This document shows, piece after piece, positions 1 to 8,900 of a stretch of DNA of 54,094 bases. A program made the position numbers and the translations under genes. Location: positions 1 to 54,094 of the forward strand of contig JAQBXY010000023.1 in assembly GCA_027623325.1 (NCBI GenBank), given 5' to 3'. Positions within the stretch are counted from its first letter, which is position 1; every line of letters starts with the position of its first letter. Source of the DNA: Gemmatimonadota bacterium (GTDB lineage: Bacteria; Gemmatimonadota; Gemmatimonadetes; Longimicrobiales; Gaopeijiaceae). Under the pieces are notes generated by a model. The model saw nothing but the letters and a program-made list of their open reading frames with translations. It had not been told where the DNA came from and did not search any database.

Positions 1-1
1 G

Positions 2-172
2 AGCGCCTTCGCGCCGGACCCGGAGCCCGAGCCCGAACCGGAAGTGATGGACCTGAGCGCCTTCGCGCCCGACCCGGAGCCCGAACCGGAAGCGATGGAT
101 CTGAGCGCCCTCGCGCCAGACCCGGAAGTAATGGACCTGAGCGCTTTCGCTCCGGACGATGTGCTCGATCTA
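2..172 (+). repeat. Tandem repeat encoding DLSAFAPD units with shrinking Pro-Glu tails
   Basis: Four in-frame units can be read: bases 2-55 (18 residues), 56-103 (16), 104-139 (12) and 140-172 (11). Each begins SAFAPD or SALAPD and ends in MDL or LDL. The units differ mainly in the number of Pro-Glu pairs before the V/A-MDL junction. The array continues off the left edge. The DNA copies are similar enough to recombine or slip. Confidence 0.85.
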
Positions 173-694
173 TCTGATCGATCGCCGGACCCCGTAGTGG
201 AGGACTCGGAAATGGGTAGCACCGAGCCGGTCTACACGCGCACGCTCGCTGAGTTGTACGTGAAGCAAGGGTTCGAGGATCGTGCGCTACACGTCCTCAG
301 GCACCTGCTCAGTGAGGATCCGGCGGCCGACGACATTCGAAATCGCATCGAGGTGCTGGAAGGCGGATCATCCCAGGCGCCGCCGGTCGGCGTCGATGAG
401 GATGTCGACCCCGCCGAAGCCGTCACCCTCGAGCTTCCGGCCATCGGAGCGGCGCCGGTCGCACCATCGGAGAAGGGTGACGTGAGCGACAGTTACGAAG
501 AGGAGACTGAGGAAGAGGTCGAGACGCTGGCTCGGGACCTCGCGGAGAGCGGCAGAGACGCGCACGATGTCGATACGCCCTTTGCCTGGACGGAGACAGA
601 GACCACTCCATCGACGGAAGGGTTGGGCGGGGGACCGGGCATCGGGAGTTACTTCGATGACCTTCTCGCCTGGGAGTCTCGGGGGGAATCGTGA
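2..694 (+). CDS. TPR-like protein with N-terminal DLSAFAPD repeats (5' partial)
   Basis: The reading frame is open from base 2, so the true start lies upstream of the window. The visible N-terminal part is a tandem repeat of acidic, Pro/Glu-rich units around the core DLSAFAPD (bases 2-172). A short helical hairpin follows (about bases 230-360) containing TLAELYVKQGFEDRALHVL, a pattern typical of a tetratricopeptide repeat: small residues at the turn, then a DP end. The C-terminal half is acidic and low in complexity, apparently disordered, ending YFDDLLAWESRGES. Proteins of this shape usually act as scaffolds, but no specific function can be read here. The last codons overlap the aroQ start (GTGA), so the two are probably co-translated. 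No signal peptide can be judged because the start is missing. Confidence 0.75.
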   Translation, partial: SAFAPDPEPEPEPEVMDLSAFAPDPEPEPEAMDLSALAPDPEVMDLSAFAPDDVLDLSDRSPDPVVEDSEMGSTEPVYTRTLAELYVKQGFEDRALHVLRHLLSEDPAADDIRNRIEVLEGGSSQAPPVGVDEDVDPAEAVTLELPAIGAAPVAPSEKGDVSDSYEEETEEEVETLARDLAESGRDAHDVDTPFAWTETETTPSTEGLGGGPGIGSYFDDLLAWESRGES

Positions 695-1125
695 AGGTCG
701 CCGTAGTTCATGGGCCGAATCTCCGGCTTCTGGGCCGGAGGGAGCCGGAGGTCTACGGGAGTGACACCCTTGCCGAGGTGAACCTCATGCTCTCAACTCT
801 GGCCGCCGAGCTAGACGTGGAGCTCCAGATTTTCCAGTCGAATCACGAAGGAGAACTCGTCGACTACATCGACGATGCATCGAGAGAAGTCGACGGCTTT
901 CTAATCAACCCCGGCGCGTTTACGCACACGTCGATCGCGTTGCGCGACGCCCTCACGGGCGTGAATCGCCCCTTCGTTGAGGTCCACCTGTCCAATACGG
1001 CAGGGAGAGAGCGCTTCCGGCGGCACTCCTATCTGTCGGGCGTCGCAGCAGGTGTGGTTTATGGCTTCGGGGTCCAGAGCTATCTTCTGGGGCTCCGGGG
1101 CCTGGTAGCCCGACTCGGCGGCTAG
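691..1125 (+). CDS. aroQ: Type II 3-dehydroquinate dehydratase
   Basis: Catalyses the third step of the shikimate pathway, trans-dehydration of 3-dehydroquinate to 3-dehydroshikimate, in the cytoplasm. The 144-residue length is typical of the small dodecameric type II enzyme. Family signatures are present in order: HGPNLRLLGRREPEVYG near residues 7-23 (catalytic Arg and Tyr22), FQSNHEGELVD (48-58), NPGAFTHTS (73-81, active-site Asn and His), EVHLSN (97-102, catalytic His99) and FRRHSYLS. The second Asn of the usual GPNLNLLG is Arg here, a minor variation. The start is GTG at 691, overlapping the previous stop by 4 bases. It is followed by efp, accB and accC, a gene order common in bacteria. 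Confidence 0.96.
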   Translation: MKVAVVHGPNLRLLGRREPEVYGSDTLAEVNLMLSTLAAELDVELQIFQSNHEGELVDYIDDASREVDGFLINPGAFTHTSIALRDALTGVNRPFVEVHLSNTAGRERFRRHSYLSGVAAGVVYGFGVQSYLLGLRGLVARLGG

Positions 1126-1164
1126 TCTTCCGCTCAACCAAACAACTCAGAATCGAGATCTTGC

Positions 1165-1731
1165 ATGGCGAGTACTGCGGATTTCCGCAACGGAATGGTG
1201 ATCGAGATCGATGGTAGTCTCTGGGCCATTTCGTATTTTCAGCACGTGAAGCCCGGCAAGGGCGGCGCGTTTGTTCGGACGAAGCTGAAGAACGTCCTAA
1301 CCGGTTCGGTCGTCGACAAGACCTATCGGGCGGGCGAAAAGGTCAACGATGTCCGCTTGGAACGGCGGCCCGTGAACTACAGCTATACTGACGGCGAACT
1401 CTACTACTTCATGGACGCCAACACCTTCGACCTGATTCCGATCGCGGGAGACCTGCTCGGCGCCGACCAGTTGAAGTTTCTCAAGGAAAACATGGCGTGC
1501 GAAGGACTCGTCCACGCGGACCAGGTGATCAGTGTGGAACTCCCACAGTTCGTAGAGCTCCTCGTATCCCAGACGGATCCGGGCCACAAAGGCGACACGG
1601 CCCAGGGCGGGACCAAGCCCGCCGTCCTCGAGACCGGCGCCGTGATCAACGTCCCGCTCTTCGTAGAGGAGGGTGACGTGCTCAAGATTGATCGTAAAGA
1701 GGAGAAGTACCTCTCTCGCGTGAACGTATGA
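1165..1731 (+). CDS. efp: Translation elongation factor P
   Basis: EF-P relieves ribosome stalling at polyproline stretches by binding between the P and E sites. The 188-residue protein has the usual three beta-barrel domains: a KOW-like N domain with the loop VKPGKGGAFVRTKLKN, a middle OB domain (YYFMDANTFDLIPI), and the C-terminal signature ending VPLFVEEGDVLKIDRKEEKYLSRV. The loop-tip residue that is modified in many species is Lys32, matching Lys34 of the Escherichia coli protein; it is not the Arg found in EarP-dependent EF-P. No modification enzyme gene lies in this window. ATG at 1165 fits the family N-terminus. Its stop overlaps the accB start. Confidence 0.97.
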   Translation: MASTADFRNGMVIEIDGSLWAISYFQHVKPGKGGAFVRTKLKNVLTGSVVDKTYRAGEKVNDVRLERRPVNYSYTDGELYYFMDANTFDLIPIAGDLLGADQLKFLKENMACEGLVHADQVISVELPQFVELLVSQTDPGHKGDTAQGGTKPAVLETGAVINVPLFVEEGDVLKIDRKEEKYLSRVNV

Positions 1732-2213
1732 TGGACTTCGAGTTCATCGAAGGGCTCATCCGCGCGTTGGACGACAGTTCGATCGATTCACTCGAGATCG
1801 AGCGAGGGGGGACCCGGATTCGGCTCGCGAAGTCGCCGACCACGGTTGCTGGGCCGGTTACCATGGCGGCGCCCCCGGTAGTGGCAGCCGCAGCTGTGGC
1901 GCCCGCGTCGGCGGTCGGAAACGCCCCGCCGATCGGGGCACCTGCCACGAGTGTGCCAACCGTCGCGAGCAACCTCCTTGAAATCACCTCACCCATGGTG
2001 GGCACCTTCTATCTGGCGCCTGCGCCGGATGCACCGGACTACGTCGAGGTAGGGGGGAGAGTCTCGCCTGGCGACACACTGTGTATTATCGAGGCCATGA
2101 AGCTCATGAATGAGCTGGAATGTGAGATCAGCGGGAGGATCGCCGAGATCTGCGTCTCAAACGCACAACCGGTGGAGTTCGGGCAGGTCCTGTTCCGGGT
2201 AGACCCGAGCTAA
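1728..2213 (+). CDS. accB: Biotin carboxyl carrier protein of acetyl-CoA carboxylase
   Basis: Carries biotin between the biotin carboxylase and carboxyltransferase halves of acetyl-CoA carboxylase, the first committed step of fatty acid synthesis. The 161-residue protein has an N-terminal helical segment (FIEGLIRALDDSSIDSLEIE), an Ala/Pro/Val-rich flexible linker (about residues 43-80), and a C-terminal biotinyl domain. The biotinylation motif EAMKLMNE places the modified lysine at residue 125. PMVGTFY, the standard opening strand of the domain, is also present. Two ATG codons stand in tandem (1728 and 1731); the first gives an ATGA overlap with the efp stop. accC follows after about 90 bases. 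Confidence 0.96.
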   Translation: MMDFEFIEGLIRALDDSSIDSLEIERGGTRIRLAKSPTTVAGPVTMAAPPVVAAAAVAPASAVGNAPPIGAPATSVPTVASNLLEITSPMVGTFYLAPAPDAPDYVEVGGRVSPGDTLCIIEAMKLMNELECEISGRIAEICVSNAQPVEFGQVLFRVDPS

Positions 2214-2305
2214 GTCGGTTCACCTAGATTCCTCCGACCCCCAGGGGTTGGCCATGGATCGGGATACGAGGAGCGTCGGGCCACCGCGATCCGGGAGATA
2301 AACAC

Positions 2306-3661
2306 TTGTTTAAGAAGGTCTTGATTGCCAACCGCGGAGAGATTGCTCTCCGCATCATCCGGGCCTGTCACGAGCTCGGCGTCAAAACGGTTGCGGTCTA
2401 TTCTGAAGCCGATCGCGAGTCCCTGCACGTGCGATTCGCGGATGAAGACGTCTGTATCGGCAAGGCCCCCGCGAGCGACAGTTATCTCAACATTCCGCGG
2501 ATCATCGCGGCCGCCGAGGTCACCGGAGCGGAAGGGATTCACCCCGGGTATGGATTCCTGGCCGAGAACGCGGAGTTCAGCGAGATCTGCGCTCGTTCGG
2601 ACATCACGTTCATCGGACCTACCCCGGCTCAGATTCGCTCGATGGGCGACAAGGCTACGGCCCGTGCAACGATGATGAAGGTCGGCGTACCCACCGTCCC
2701 CGGCTCCGAGGGGATCGTCCGGACCGTCGATGAAGCTTTGCCGATCGCGAAGGGGATGGGATTCCCGATCATGATCAAGGCCTCGGCCGGCGGTGGAGGG
2801 AAGGGCATGCGCATCGCGACCGACCCGTCGGACTTCGGCAAGCTCTTCCTGGCCGCGCAGAACGAGGCACGCGCGGCGTTCGGCAACCCGGATGTCTACC
2901 TCGAGCGGTGCCTGCTCAAGCCGAGGCACGTCGAGATTCAGGTCTTCGGAGATTCCCACGGGCGCGTGATGCACTTCGGCGAACGAGATTGTTCCATTCA
3001 GCGCCGGCACCAGAAACTGGTTGAAGAAGCGCCTTCACCGGCACTCACCCCGGAACTTCGCGCAGCCATGGGCGAGGCGGCTGTTCTCGCGGCGAAGTCG
3101 ATCGACTACGTCGGCGCAGGCACGATCGAATTCCTGCTCGACGAGGACGGCTCCTTCTACTTCATGGAGATGAACACCCGAATCCAGGTCGAACACCCGG
3201 TCACGGAGGTGACGACGGGCATCGACTTGGTCAAGGAGCAGATCCGGGTTGCGGCCGGCGAGCCGCTTCTCGCTCCTGACGGGATCGAACACCGCGTCCA
3301 CGCGATCGAATTTCGCATCAATGCGGAAGATCCGGATCGCAACTTCGCACCGGCGCCGGGTACCATCAGGACGTTCCACCCGCCGGGTGGCCCCGGCGTT
3401 CGCCTCGACACACACGTCTATGCCGGGTATACGGTGCCGCCGTACTACGACTCTCTTCTGGCGAAGCTTATCGTCAGCGGGAATACCCGAGGGGAGGCGA
3501 TCGTTCGGGCCCGACATGTGCTCGACCAATTCATCATCGAGGGTATTCCGACGACGATCCCATTTCTTCGACGAATCGTCGACGATGCGGCTTTCGTACG
3601 TGGAGATGTGGACACGGGATTTGTTGCCCGAATGATGGCGGAGGGATCAGCGAACGGATGA
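2306..3661 (+). CDS. accC: Acetyl-CoA carboxylase, biotin carboxylase subunit
   Basis: ATP-dependent carboxylation of biotin on AccB using bicarbonate. The 451 residues match the single-subunit bacterial enzyme. In order: N-terminal domain [23 protein letters not shown], the ATP-grasp glycine-rich loop [12 protein letters not shown], the catalytic block [14 protein letters not shown], and a C-terminal domain with [15 protein letters not shown]. The start is TTG at 2306, just before the conserved [11 protein letters not shown], with a purine-rich GGGAGA about 8 bases upstream. The TTG start is a little unusual and could lower initiation. The stop overlaps the next gene (ATGA). AccA and AccD are not in this window. 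Confidence 0.97.
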   Translation: MFKKVLIANRGEIALRIIRACHELGVKTVAVYSEADRESLHVRFADEDVCIGKAPASDSYLNIPRIIAAAEVTGAEGIHPGYGFLAENAEFSEICARSDITFIGPTPAQIRSMGDKATARATMMKVGVPTVPGSEGIVRTVDEALPIAKGMGFPIMIKASAGGGGKGMRIATDPSDFGKLFLAAQNEARAAFGNPDVYLERCLLKPRHVEIQVFGDSHGRVMHFGERDCSIQRRHQKLVEEAPSPALTPELRAAMGEAAVLAAKSIDYVGAGTIEFLLDEDGSFYFMEMNTRIQVEHPVTEVTTGIDLVKEQIRVAAGEPLLAPDGIEHRVHAIEFRINAEDPDRNFAPAPGTIRTFHPPGGPGVRLDTHVYAGYTVPPYYDSLLAKLIVSGNTRGEAIVRARHVLDQFIIEGIPTTIPFLRRIVDDAAFVRGDVDTGFVARMMAEGSANG

Positions 3662-4380
3662 GGATCGATACGTACTTCACTCTGCCAGAGGTGGATCCTG
3701 CCTCGCTGACTGGCGCCACGGTCGTGGTGATTGACGTCGTACGCGCAACGACGACGATCATCGAAGCTTTGGCGAACGGAGCGCGCGCGATCTACCCGAC
3801 GGCTTCGACGGAAGAAGCGGTGCGCCTCGCGTCGTCGATGGGCCGCGAGGATACGCTGCTGTGCGGGGAGCGGAGAGGGCACAAGGTCGAGGGCTTCGAT
3901 CTAGGGAATTCCCCCCGCGAGTTCACAGCGGAGGCAGTGGAGGGAAAGAAGCTGGTCATGAGCACGACCAACGGAACGAAGGCGCTTGGTGTGGGGCAGG
4001 AGGGCGGGAGGGTCCTTCCGTGCGCCTTCACCAACCTAAGTGCCGTCGCTCACGCCGTCCGCGCCGACGAGCACATCGTCGTCATGTGCGCGGGTCAGGA
4101 AGATCGCTTCTCTCTGGATGACGCGCTCTGCGCCGGGCATCTGATCCAACTCATTGTCGCCGATGACGCGGAGGAGCGTGCCTTCAACGACTCGGCGCGC
4201 GCAGCCCGCACTCTGGCGGCAGCGCGCCGGCCGACGCGGAAATTCCTGAGCATGACGGCGGGCGGTGCTGCGGTCATCCGAATCGACTTGGCCGATGACT
4301 TGGAGATCTGTGCCGATGTCGATCGGCACGACATCGTCGTAGTCATGAGCGACCAGGCCCTCGTCCGGTCCGGAGGATGA
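3658..4380 (+). CDS. comB: ComB-family (2-phosphosulfolactate phosphatase-like) protein
   Basis: In methanogens ComB hydrolyses 2-phosphosulfolactate to sulfolactate during coenzyme M synthesis. Bacterial homologues are common, but their substrate is often untested. The 240-residue protein carries the family motifs [12 protein letters not shown] (near residue 23), the GERRG...GFDLGNSP block, and [10 protein letters not shown]. It overlaps accC by 4 bases and precedes ftsK by 10 bases. No other coenzyme M or sulfolactate gene is nearby, so its role here is open: it may belong to sulfolactate metabolism or act on a different phosphate ester. The family assignment is firm; the reaction is inferred. 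Confidence 0.85.
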   Translation: MRIDTYFTLPEVDPASLTGATVVVIDVVRATTTIIEALANGARAIYPTASTEEAVRLASSMGREDTLLCGERRGHKVEGFDLGNSPREFTAEAVEGKKLVMSTTNGTKALGVGQEGGRVLPCAFTNLSAVAHAVRADEHIVVMCAGQEDRFSLDDALCAGHLIQLIVADDAEERAFNDSARAARTLAAARRPTRKFLSMTAGGAAVIRIDLADDLEICADVDRHDIVVVMSDQALVRSGG

Positions 4381-4390
4381 CTTCCGCGAC

Positions 4391-6745
4391 ATGCTGACCC
4401 AGGAGCAACGCCGCGAGATTCTGGCCGTAGTCCTGTTGGCCGCCGCCCTCTTTCTTCTGCTCTCGCTCCTGCCGGTATCGACATTCGGGTCGTCGGGGGC
4501 CGGGTGGTTTCCATCGGGCAACATGATCGGCCCGGTCGGTGGGACGATACGGGGCCTGCTGGTGGCGTTCGTGGGGAGCTCCGCCGTGCTCGTTCCCGTT
4601 CTGTTCGGCATCGCCGGAGTACGGGCTGGACAGTGGCTCTCGGCCGAGCGCGCGGTGCGGTACGCGCTTCTCGCGACTGGGCTGATGATCCTCGTTCCAA
4701 TGTGGATACGAGTCTCGGTGGGCGAATCGGTCGCAGCGGGGTGGCTAGGAAATCTGTTGGGCGCTCCCCTGCTTGGCCTCGTCGGCGGATTCGGAGCCCT
4801 GTTGGCCACGGGGGTGGCGTTCGTCGCCCTGTGTGTGGCGACGCTCGGATGGAACCCACTTCGCTCGGTGGGCCAAGGCGTGATGGTGGGCGGTGACATG
4901 GCGGGGCGCACGGCTAAGGTCCTCGCCGACAAGCGCAGGGAACTGGCCGAGTCGCGGGCGAGGGCCCTGGCCGAGCGTGAGGGAAAGAGGGTCGTCGACG
5001 AGGTGTCCGCCGTGGAGGGGCTCGAGCCGGAATGGCTTGCCCCCCCAGAAGAGGACTCGAGGGAGGCCGACGAGTCAGATGAGGCGGCGGAAGATGCGTC
5101 TCTCGAGGCGGCGGTCGATGAGCTCGGATTCGGCGAAGAAGACTTGGCCGAGTCTGATCCTGAGGACGATTTCTTCGACCCGAACGCGGGGGCGCCGATC
5201 GGGCACGAGGTACCCCCGGTTGACCTCCTCAGCGCGCCCGAGATCCAGGACCGCGCGAGCATGGAGCGTGAGCTCGACGAACTCGGTGAGATCCTGATTG
5301 AGAAGCTTCGGACATTCAACGTGGAGAGCACACTCGCAGGGCGAACCACGGGACCCGTCGTGACCCAGTTCGAGGTGGTTCCGGCTCCTGGCGTCAAGGT
5401 GAACCGCATCGCCAATCTGGATGCCGACCTGGCCCTGGCGATGAAGGCGAAGACGATCCGGATTGTTGCCCCGATTCCTGGCCGCGGCGCGGTTGGAGTC
5501 GAGATTCCCAATCCTCAGCCCGAAATCGTCAACCTCCGCGAAATTCTCGAACAGCCCGCCTTCCGGAACGCGAAAGGCGAGATGCCACTGGCGTTGGGCA
5601 AGGACCTCCATGGGAAGGCCTACGTCTCGACGCTCGAGAAGATGCCGCACGTCCTGATCGCCGGGGCGACGGGGGCCGGAAAGTCCGTGTGCCTGAACAC
5701 GATCGTGACGAGCCTCGTCTACCGGCACACGCCGGAAACGCTGCGCCTCCTCATGATCGACCCCAAGATGGTGGAGCTGTCGGTCTATTCTCGACTGCCC
5801 CATCTCCGCCACAACGTCGTCACCGACCCCCGTGACGCTGCCGGTGTACTGAAATGGGCGGTTTTGGAGATGGAGCGCCGGTACACACTGCTCAAGGTGA
5901 ACCACGTCCGCTCCCTCCAGGAATTCAATCGGAAGGTCCGGGACGGCCAGGTGTTGAGGCGCACAGAGCCGAAGGGACCCGAGGGGGATGAGAATCGGTG
6001 GATCTATTCGGACGGGGTGATGCCCTACATCGTGGTGGTGATCGACGAACTCGCGGATCTCATGATGACCGTGCAGTCCGAAGTCGAGAAGCCGCTGACC
6101 CAACTCGCTCAGAAGGCGCGCGCCATCGGTATCCATCTGATCGTCGCGACACAGCGCCCATCGGTGAACGTGATCACGGGCCTCATCAAGGCGAACTTCC
6201 CGACGCGAATCGCCTTCCGCGTGGCGTCGAAGACGGACTCACGAACGATTCTGGATCAAAACGGCGCCGACGCGCTTCTCGGGAACGGGGATATGCTCTT
6301 CCTCCCTCCGGGAGGCAGCGACCCGGTTCGGATTCAGGGGGCGTATCTGTCGACGGAAGAGACCGAACGACTCATGGGGTGGTACGTGGAGCTGCTCGAG
6401 CGACGATCCCAAGAAGCCGACGCGATTGTGGTGACGGATCCTTCGTCGGAGACGGATATCCTGGAGGAAGTCAGGGGTCAGGAGCTCACCGATGCTGCGG
6501 CTGCGGTCGACGAGATCGCGGGCGACTGGGACGATCTGTTCCGGGCGGCGGCCGAGATCTGCATCCAGAACGGAGGGGGCTCGACGTCCCTGTTGCAGCG
6601 TCGTCTGAGCATCGGCTACGGGCGTGCTGCCCGGATCGTCGACCAGCTACACGATGCCGGGGTGCTCGGACCGTCGGACGGGGCCAAGGGCCGAGAGGTG
6701 CTGGTTTCGATGGGCGAACTCGATTCAATCTGTGGCGTGGCATGA
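4391..6745 (+). CDS. ftsK: DNA translocase FtsK/SpoIIIE
   Basis: Septum-anchored ATPase that pumps chromosome ends into daughter cells and activates dimer resolution. The 784-residue protein has about four N-terminal membrane segments within the first 150 residues, then a charged Glu/Asp-rich linker (about 175-280), shorter than the long E. coli linker. The RecA-like motor follows, with Walker A GATGAGKS at residues 425-432, Walker B VVVIDELADL, and the ATQRPSVNVITGLIKANFP block. The C-terminal winged-helix gamma domain (SLLQRRLSIGYGRAARIVDQL) reads KOPS-type polar sequences. The stop overlaps the lolA start (ATGA), suggesting coupled translation. Confidence 0.97.
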   Translation: MLTQEQRREILAVVLLAAALFLLLSLLPVSTFGSSGAGWFPSGNMIGPVGGTIRGLLVAFVGSSAVLVPVLFGIAGVRAGQWLSAERAVRYALLATGLMILVPMWIRVSVGESVAAGWLGNLLGAPLLGLVGGFGALLATGVAFVALCVATLGWNPLRSVGQGVMVGGDMAGRTAKVLADKRRELAESRARALAEREGKRVVDEVSAVEGLEPEWLAPPEEDSREADESDEAAEDASLEAAVDELGFGEEDLAESDPEDDFFDPNAGAPIGHEVPPVDLLSAPEIQDRASMERELDELGEILIEKLRTFNVESTLAGRTTGPVVTQFEVVPAPGVKVNRIANLDADLALAMKAKTIRIVAPIPGRGAVGVEIPNPQPEIVNLREILEQPAFRNAKGEMPLALGKDLHGKAYVSTLEKMPHVLIAGATGAGKSVCLNTIVTSLVYRHTPETLRLLMIDPKMVELSVYSRLPHLRHNVVTDPRDAAGVLKWAVLEMERRYTLLKVNHVRSLQEFNRKVRDGQVLRRTEPKGPEGDENRWIYSDGVMPYIVVVIDELADLMMTVQSEVEKPLTQLAQKARAIGIHLIVATQRPSVNVITGLIKANFPTRIAFRVASKTDSRTILDQNGADALLGNGDMLFLPPGGSDPVRIQGAYLSTEETERLMGWYVELLERRSQEADAIVVTDPSSETDILEEVRGQELTDAAAAVDEIAGDWDDLFRAAAEICIQNGGGSTSLLQRRLSIGYGRAARIVDQLHDAGVLGPSDGAKGREVLVSMGELDSICGVA

Positions 6746-7395
6746 CCCGCTCACTCGTGGTGACACTCGCTCTGTCTCTGGCCGCGTTGCCGAAGGCCGC
6801 CGAAGGCCAGAACCGTGGGTTGGAAATCCTCGAGCGCGCCTCAGACCGATACGAAGCCGTGCAGACCCTGTGCGCCGACTTCACCCAACACCTATTGGTC
6901 CCGCTCCTCGGCAACGAGCGCACAGGAACGGGGCGACTTTGTCAGGGACGACCCAATCTCTTTGCGATGCGGTTCACCGATCCCGCCGGTGACCTGATCG
7001 TCGTGGACGGTGACTTCGCGTGGATCTATTTCCCGAGCAACGATGCGCGGACCGTGCTCAAGACCTCTGCCGATCGGAGCGCGGGTGGTCGGGATTTTCA
7101 TCGGGAGTTCCTTAGCGATCCCGCCACCAAATACGAGGTCGCATACGTCCGGTCGGAGGTCGTGGTGGGACGTGAGACCCATCGCATCAACATGATCCCG
7201 AAGGGACCGGCCTCGTACCGGACGGCCACGGTTTGGCTCGACGTTGCGGAGCCGGTACTCCGGCAACTTCGTTTGGAAGAGGAGAACGGGAACGTACGAA
7301 CGATCACGCTTACCAACGTCGACTTCGCGAGCGATCCGGGAGGGGACTGGTTCTCCTTCACCCCACCGCTCGGGGCACTCGTGATGGTCCGATGA
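6742..7395 (+). CDS. lolA: Outer-membrane lipoprotein carrier protein LolA
   Basis: Periplasmic chaperone that ferries lipoproteins from the LolCDE exporter to the outer membrane. The start is the ATG overlapping the ftsK stop: it gives a clean signal peptide (MTRSLVVTLALSLAALPKAAEG) and a 217-residue protein. Family features include the ADFTQ motif near residue 45, the GTGRLCQGRPNLFAMRF strand and the WIYFPSNDARTVLK region. Two cysteines, Cys44 and Cys67, flank the first strand pair and could form a disulfide in the periplasm; E. coli LolA is not known for such a pair. Placement next to ftsK is a recurrent arrangement in several phyla. Confidence 0.9.
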   Translation: MTRSLVVTLALSLAALPKAAEGQNRGLEILERASDRYEAVQTLCADFTQHLLVPLLGNERTGTGRLCQGRPNLFAMRFTDPAGDLIVVDGDFAWIYFPSNDARTVLKTSADRSAGGRDFHREFLSDPATKYEVAYVRSEVVVGRETHRINMIPKGPASYRTATVWLDVAEPVLRQLRLEEENGNVRTITLTNVDFASDPGGDWFSFTPPLGALVMVR

Positions 7396-7411
7396 GAGTC
7401 GCGCTCCCTCG

Positions 7412-8872
7412 ATGACGCGCACGCGGGATCTTCCGGTCTTCCCGGTCTCGCCGGATCCGGTACGGCCCGGGGTGTGTCCCGACGTCGCTCTCGTCCATCA
7501 CGAGATCGGGGCAACCGGTGATGCCAATGGGCCCCGGATCGCATTGGTGACACTCGGGTGTGACAAGAACACGGTCGACTCGGAGCGCATGATGGCGGCG
7601 CTCGTGGGGCACGGGGCGCGAGTGTCGTCGGACGTCGACGGCGCGGAGGTCGTCATCGTGAACACGTGCGGCTTCATTCAAGCGGCAAAGGAGCAATCCA
7701 TCGAGACCATCCTCGAGGCGTGCGGCATGAAGGCCGATGGCACGCTCCGAGCGGTCGTGGCGGTTGGGTGTCTGGTCCAGCGACACGGTGACGAACTGAA
7801 GAAGGAGATTCCCGAGGTCGATCTCTTCCTTGGGCTCTCGGAACTCCCTACGCTCGTGCCCGAGCTCAGGAAGCGTGGTTTGCTGCCACAGCCGGGCGAT
7901 TTCGTCCCGATCATGGAGCGACCGCTCCGGATCCTCTCGTCGGCAACGTCTCACACTTCGTATCTGAAGATTTCCGAGGGGTGCGATCACACATGTGCTT
8001 TTTGTGCGATCCCGCTGATGCGGGGACTCCACCGCTCACAGCCTGTCGAGGAGCTCGTGCGAGAAGCGGCGGGACTCGGCGCTGCTGGAGTGCGCGAGAT
8101 CAACATCGTCTCTCAGGACACTACGTGGTATGGCCGTGACCTGCGCCGGCGCGACCGGGATGCGCCCTTGCTGGCGGACATGCTGCGGGCGCTACTCGCG
8201 GGGACCGATGTGCCCTGGTATCGTTTGTTCTATATGTACCCCTCGGGTATCACACGCGAGATCGTGGAGCTGATCGCGAAGGAAGATCGTGTTCTCCCCT
8301 ATCTCGACATGCCTATTCAGCACGGGAGCGATCGGATTCTGGAACGGATGCGTCGACCGGAACGACAGGCCACGATCCGGGAACGGGTTGGCTGGTTGCG
8401 CGATGCCGTGCCCGACCTGACGCTGCGTACTACGGTCATCGTCGGCTTCCCGGGTGAAACCGATGAGGACTTCCAGGAGATGCTCGAGTTGCTCGACGAG
8501 ATTCAGTTCGAGAGAGTCGGCGCGTTTGGATATTCCGTCGAAGAAGGAACGAGGGCCGAAGGCTTCGATGGCCGAGTTCCCGAGGACGTGATCGGTGAGC
8601 GTGTGGAGCGCCTCATGGACTTTCAACGAGGGATCTCGTTCGATCGGAACCTCGACTTGGTAGGGACGACAACCACGGTTCTGATCGACCAGCTCACCGA
8701 CGACGACCCGGAGTTCGGCGCTGTCGGACGTACGATGGGTCAGGCGCTCGATATCGACGGCGTGACACATTTGATCACGCCGGCCGGAGTGCGCCCCGGC
8801 GACATGGGGCAGGCGAGAGTCGTTTCTGCGCTCGACTATGATTTGATCGCGGAGTGGATCGGCAATGGGTGA
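7412..8872 (+). CDS. rimO: Ribosomal protein S12 methylthiotransferase RimO
   Basis: Radical-SAM enzyme that methylthiolates an aspartate of ribosomal protein S12. The N-terminal domain holds the three cluster-binding cysteines in LGCDKNTVDSE, NTCGF and VGCLVQR. The radical-SAM core has GCDHTCAFCAIP (CX3CX2C) and PIQHGSDRIL, and a TRAM domain closes the protein. LGCDKN-VDSE and the MRG motif separate it from MiaB. The 486-residue length includes about 40 poorly conserved residues before RIALVTLGCDKN, so the real start may be an internal GTG at 7472 rather than the ATG at 7412. The downstream envelope gene begins just after its end. Confidence 0.94.
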   Translation: MTRTRDLPVFPVSPDPVRPGVCPDVALVHHEIGATGDANGPRIALVTLGCDKNTVDSERMMAALVGHGARVSSDVDGAEVVIVNTCGFIQAAKEQSIETILEACGMKADGTLRAVVAVGCLVQRHGDELKKEIPEVDLFLGLSELPTLVPELRKRGLLPQPGDFVPIMERPLRILSSATSHTSYLKISEGCDHTCAFCAIPLMRGLHRSQPVEELVREAAGLGAAGVREINIVSQDTTWYGRDLRRRDRDAPLLADMLRALLAGTDVPWYRLFYMYPSGITREIVELIAKEDRVLPYLDMPIQHGSDRILERMRRPERQATIRERVGWLRDAVPDLTLRTTVIVGFPGETDEDFQEMLELLDEIQFERVGAFGYSVEEGTRAEGFDGRVPEDVIGERVERLMDFQRGISFDRNLDLVGTTTTVLIDQLTDDDPEFGAVGRTMGQALDIDGVTHLITPAGVRPGDMGQARVVSALDYDLIAEWIGNG

Positions 8873-8889
8873 AGTCCAGGGTCCCGTGC

Positions 8890-8897
8890 AAGGAGAG
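8890..8897 (+). promoter_or_regulatory. Shine-Dalgarno that selects the start of the envelope protein at 8901
   Basis: AAGGAGAG lies 3 to 5 bases before GTG 8901. A competing in-frame ATG at 8865, overlapping the rimO stop, has only a weak and distant GGAG. The GTG also places the signal peptide at the very N-terminus. Confidence 0.6.
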
Positions 8898-8900
8898 GCT

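Noticed and set aside
4036-5511. 491-codon minus-strand open frame opposite comB and ftsK
   Set aside because: Low-complexity Ser/Arg/Pro/Thr-rich translation with no motif, lying wholly antisense to two well-supported genes; such frames are common in GC-rich DNA.
5998-7395. Long plus-strand open frame starting inside ftsK
   Set aside because: Only its last 217 codons have signal-peptide and LolA features; the part before 6742 is the shadow of ftsK. The gene was placed at 6742-7395.
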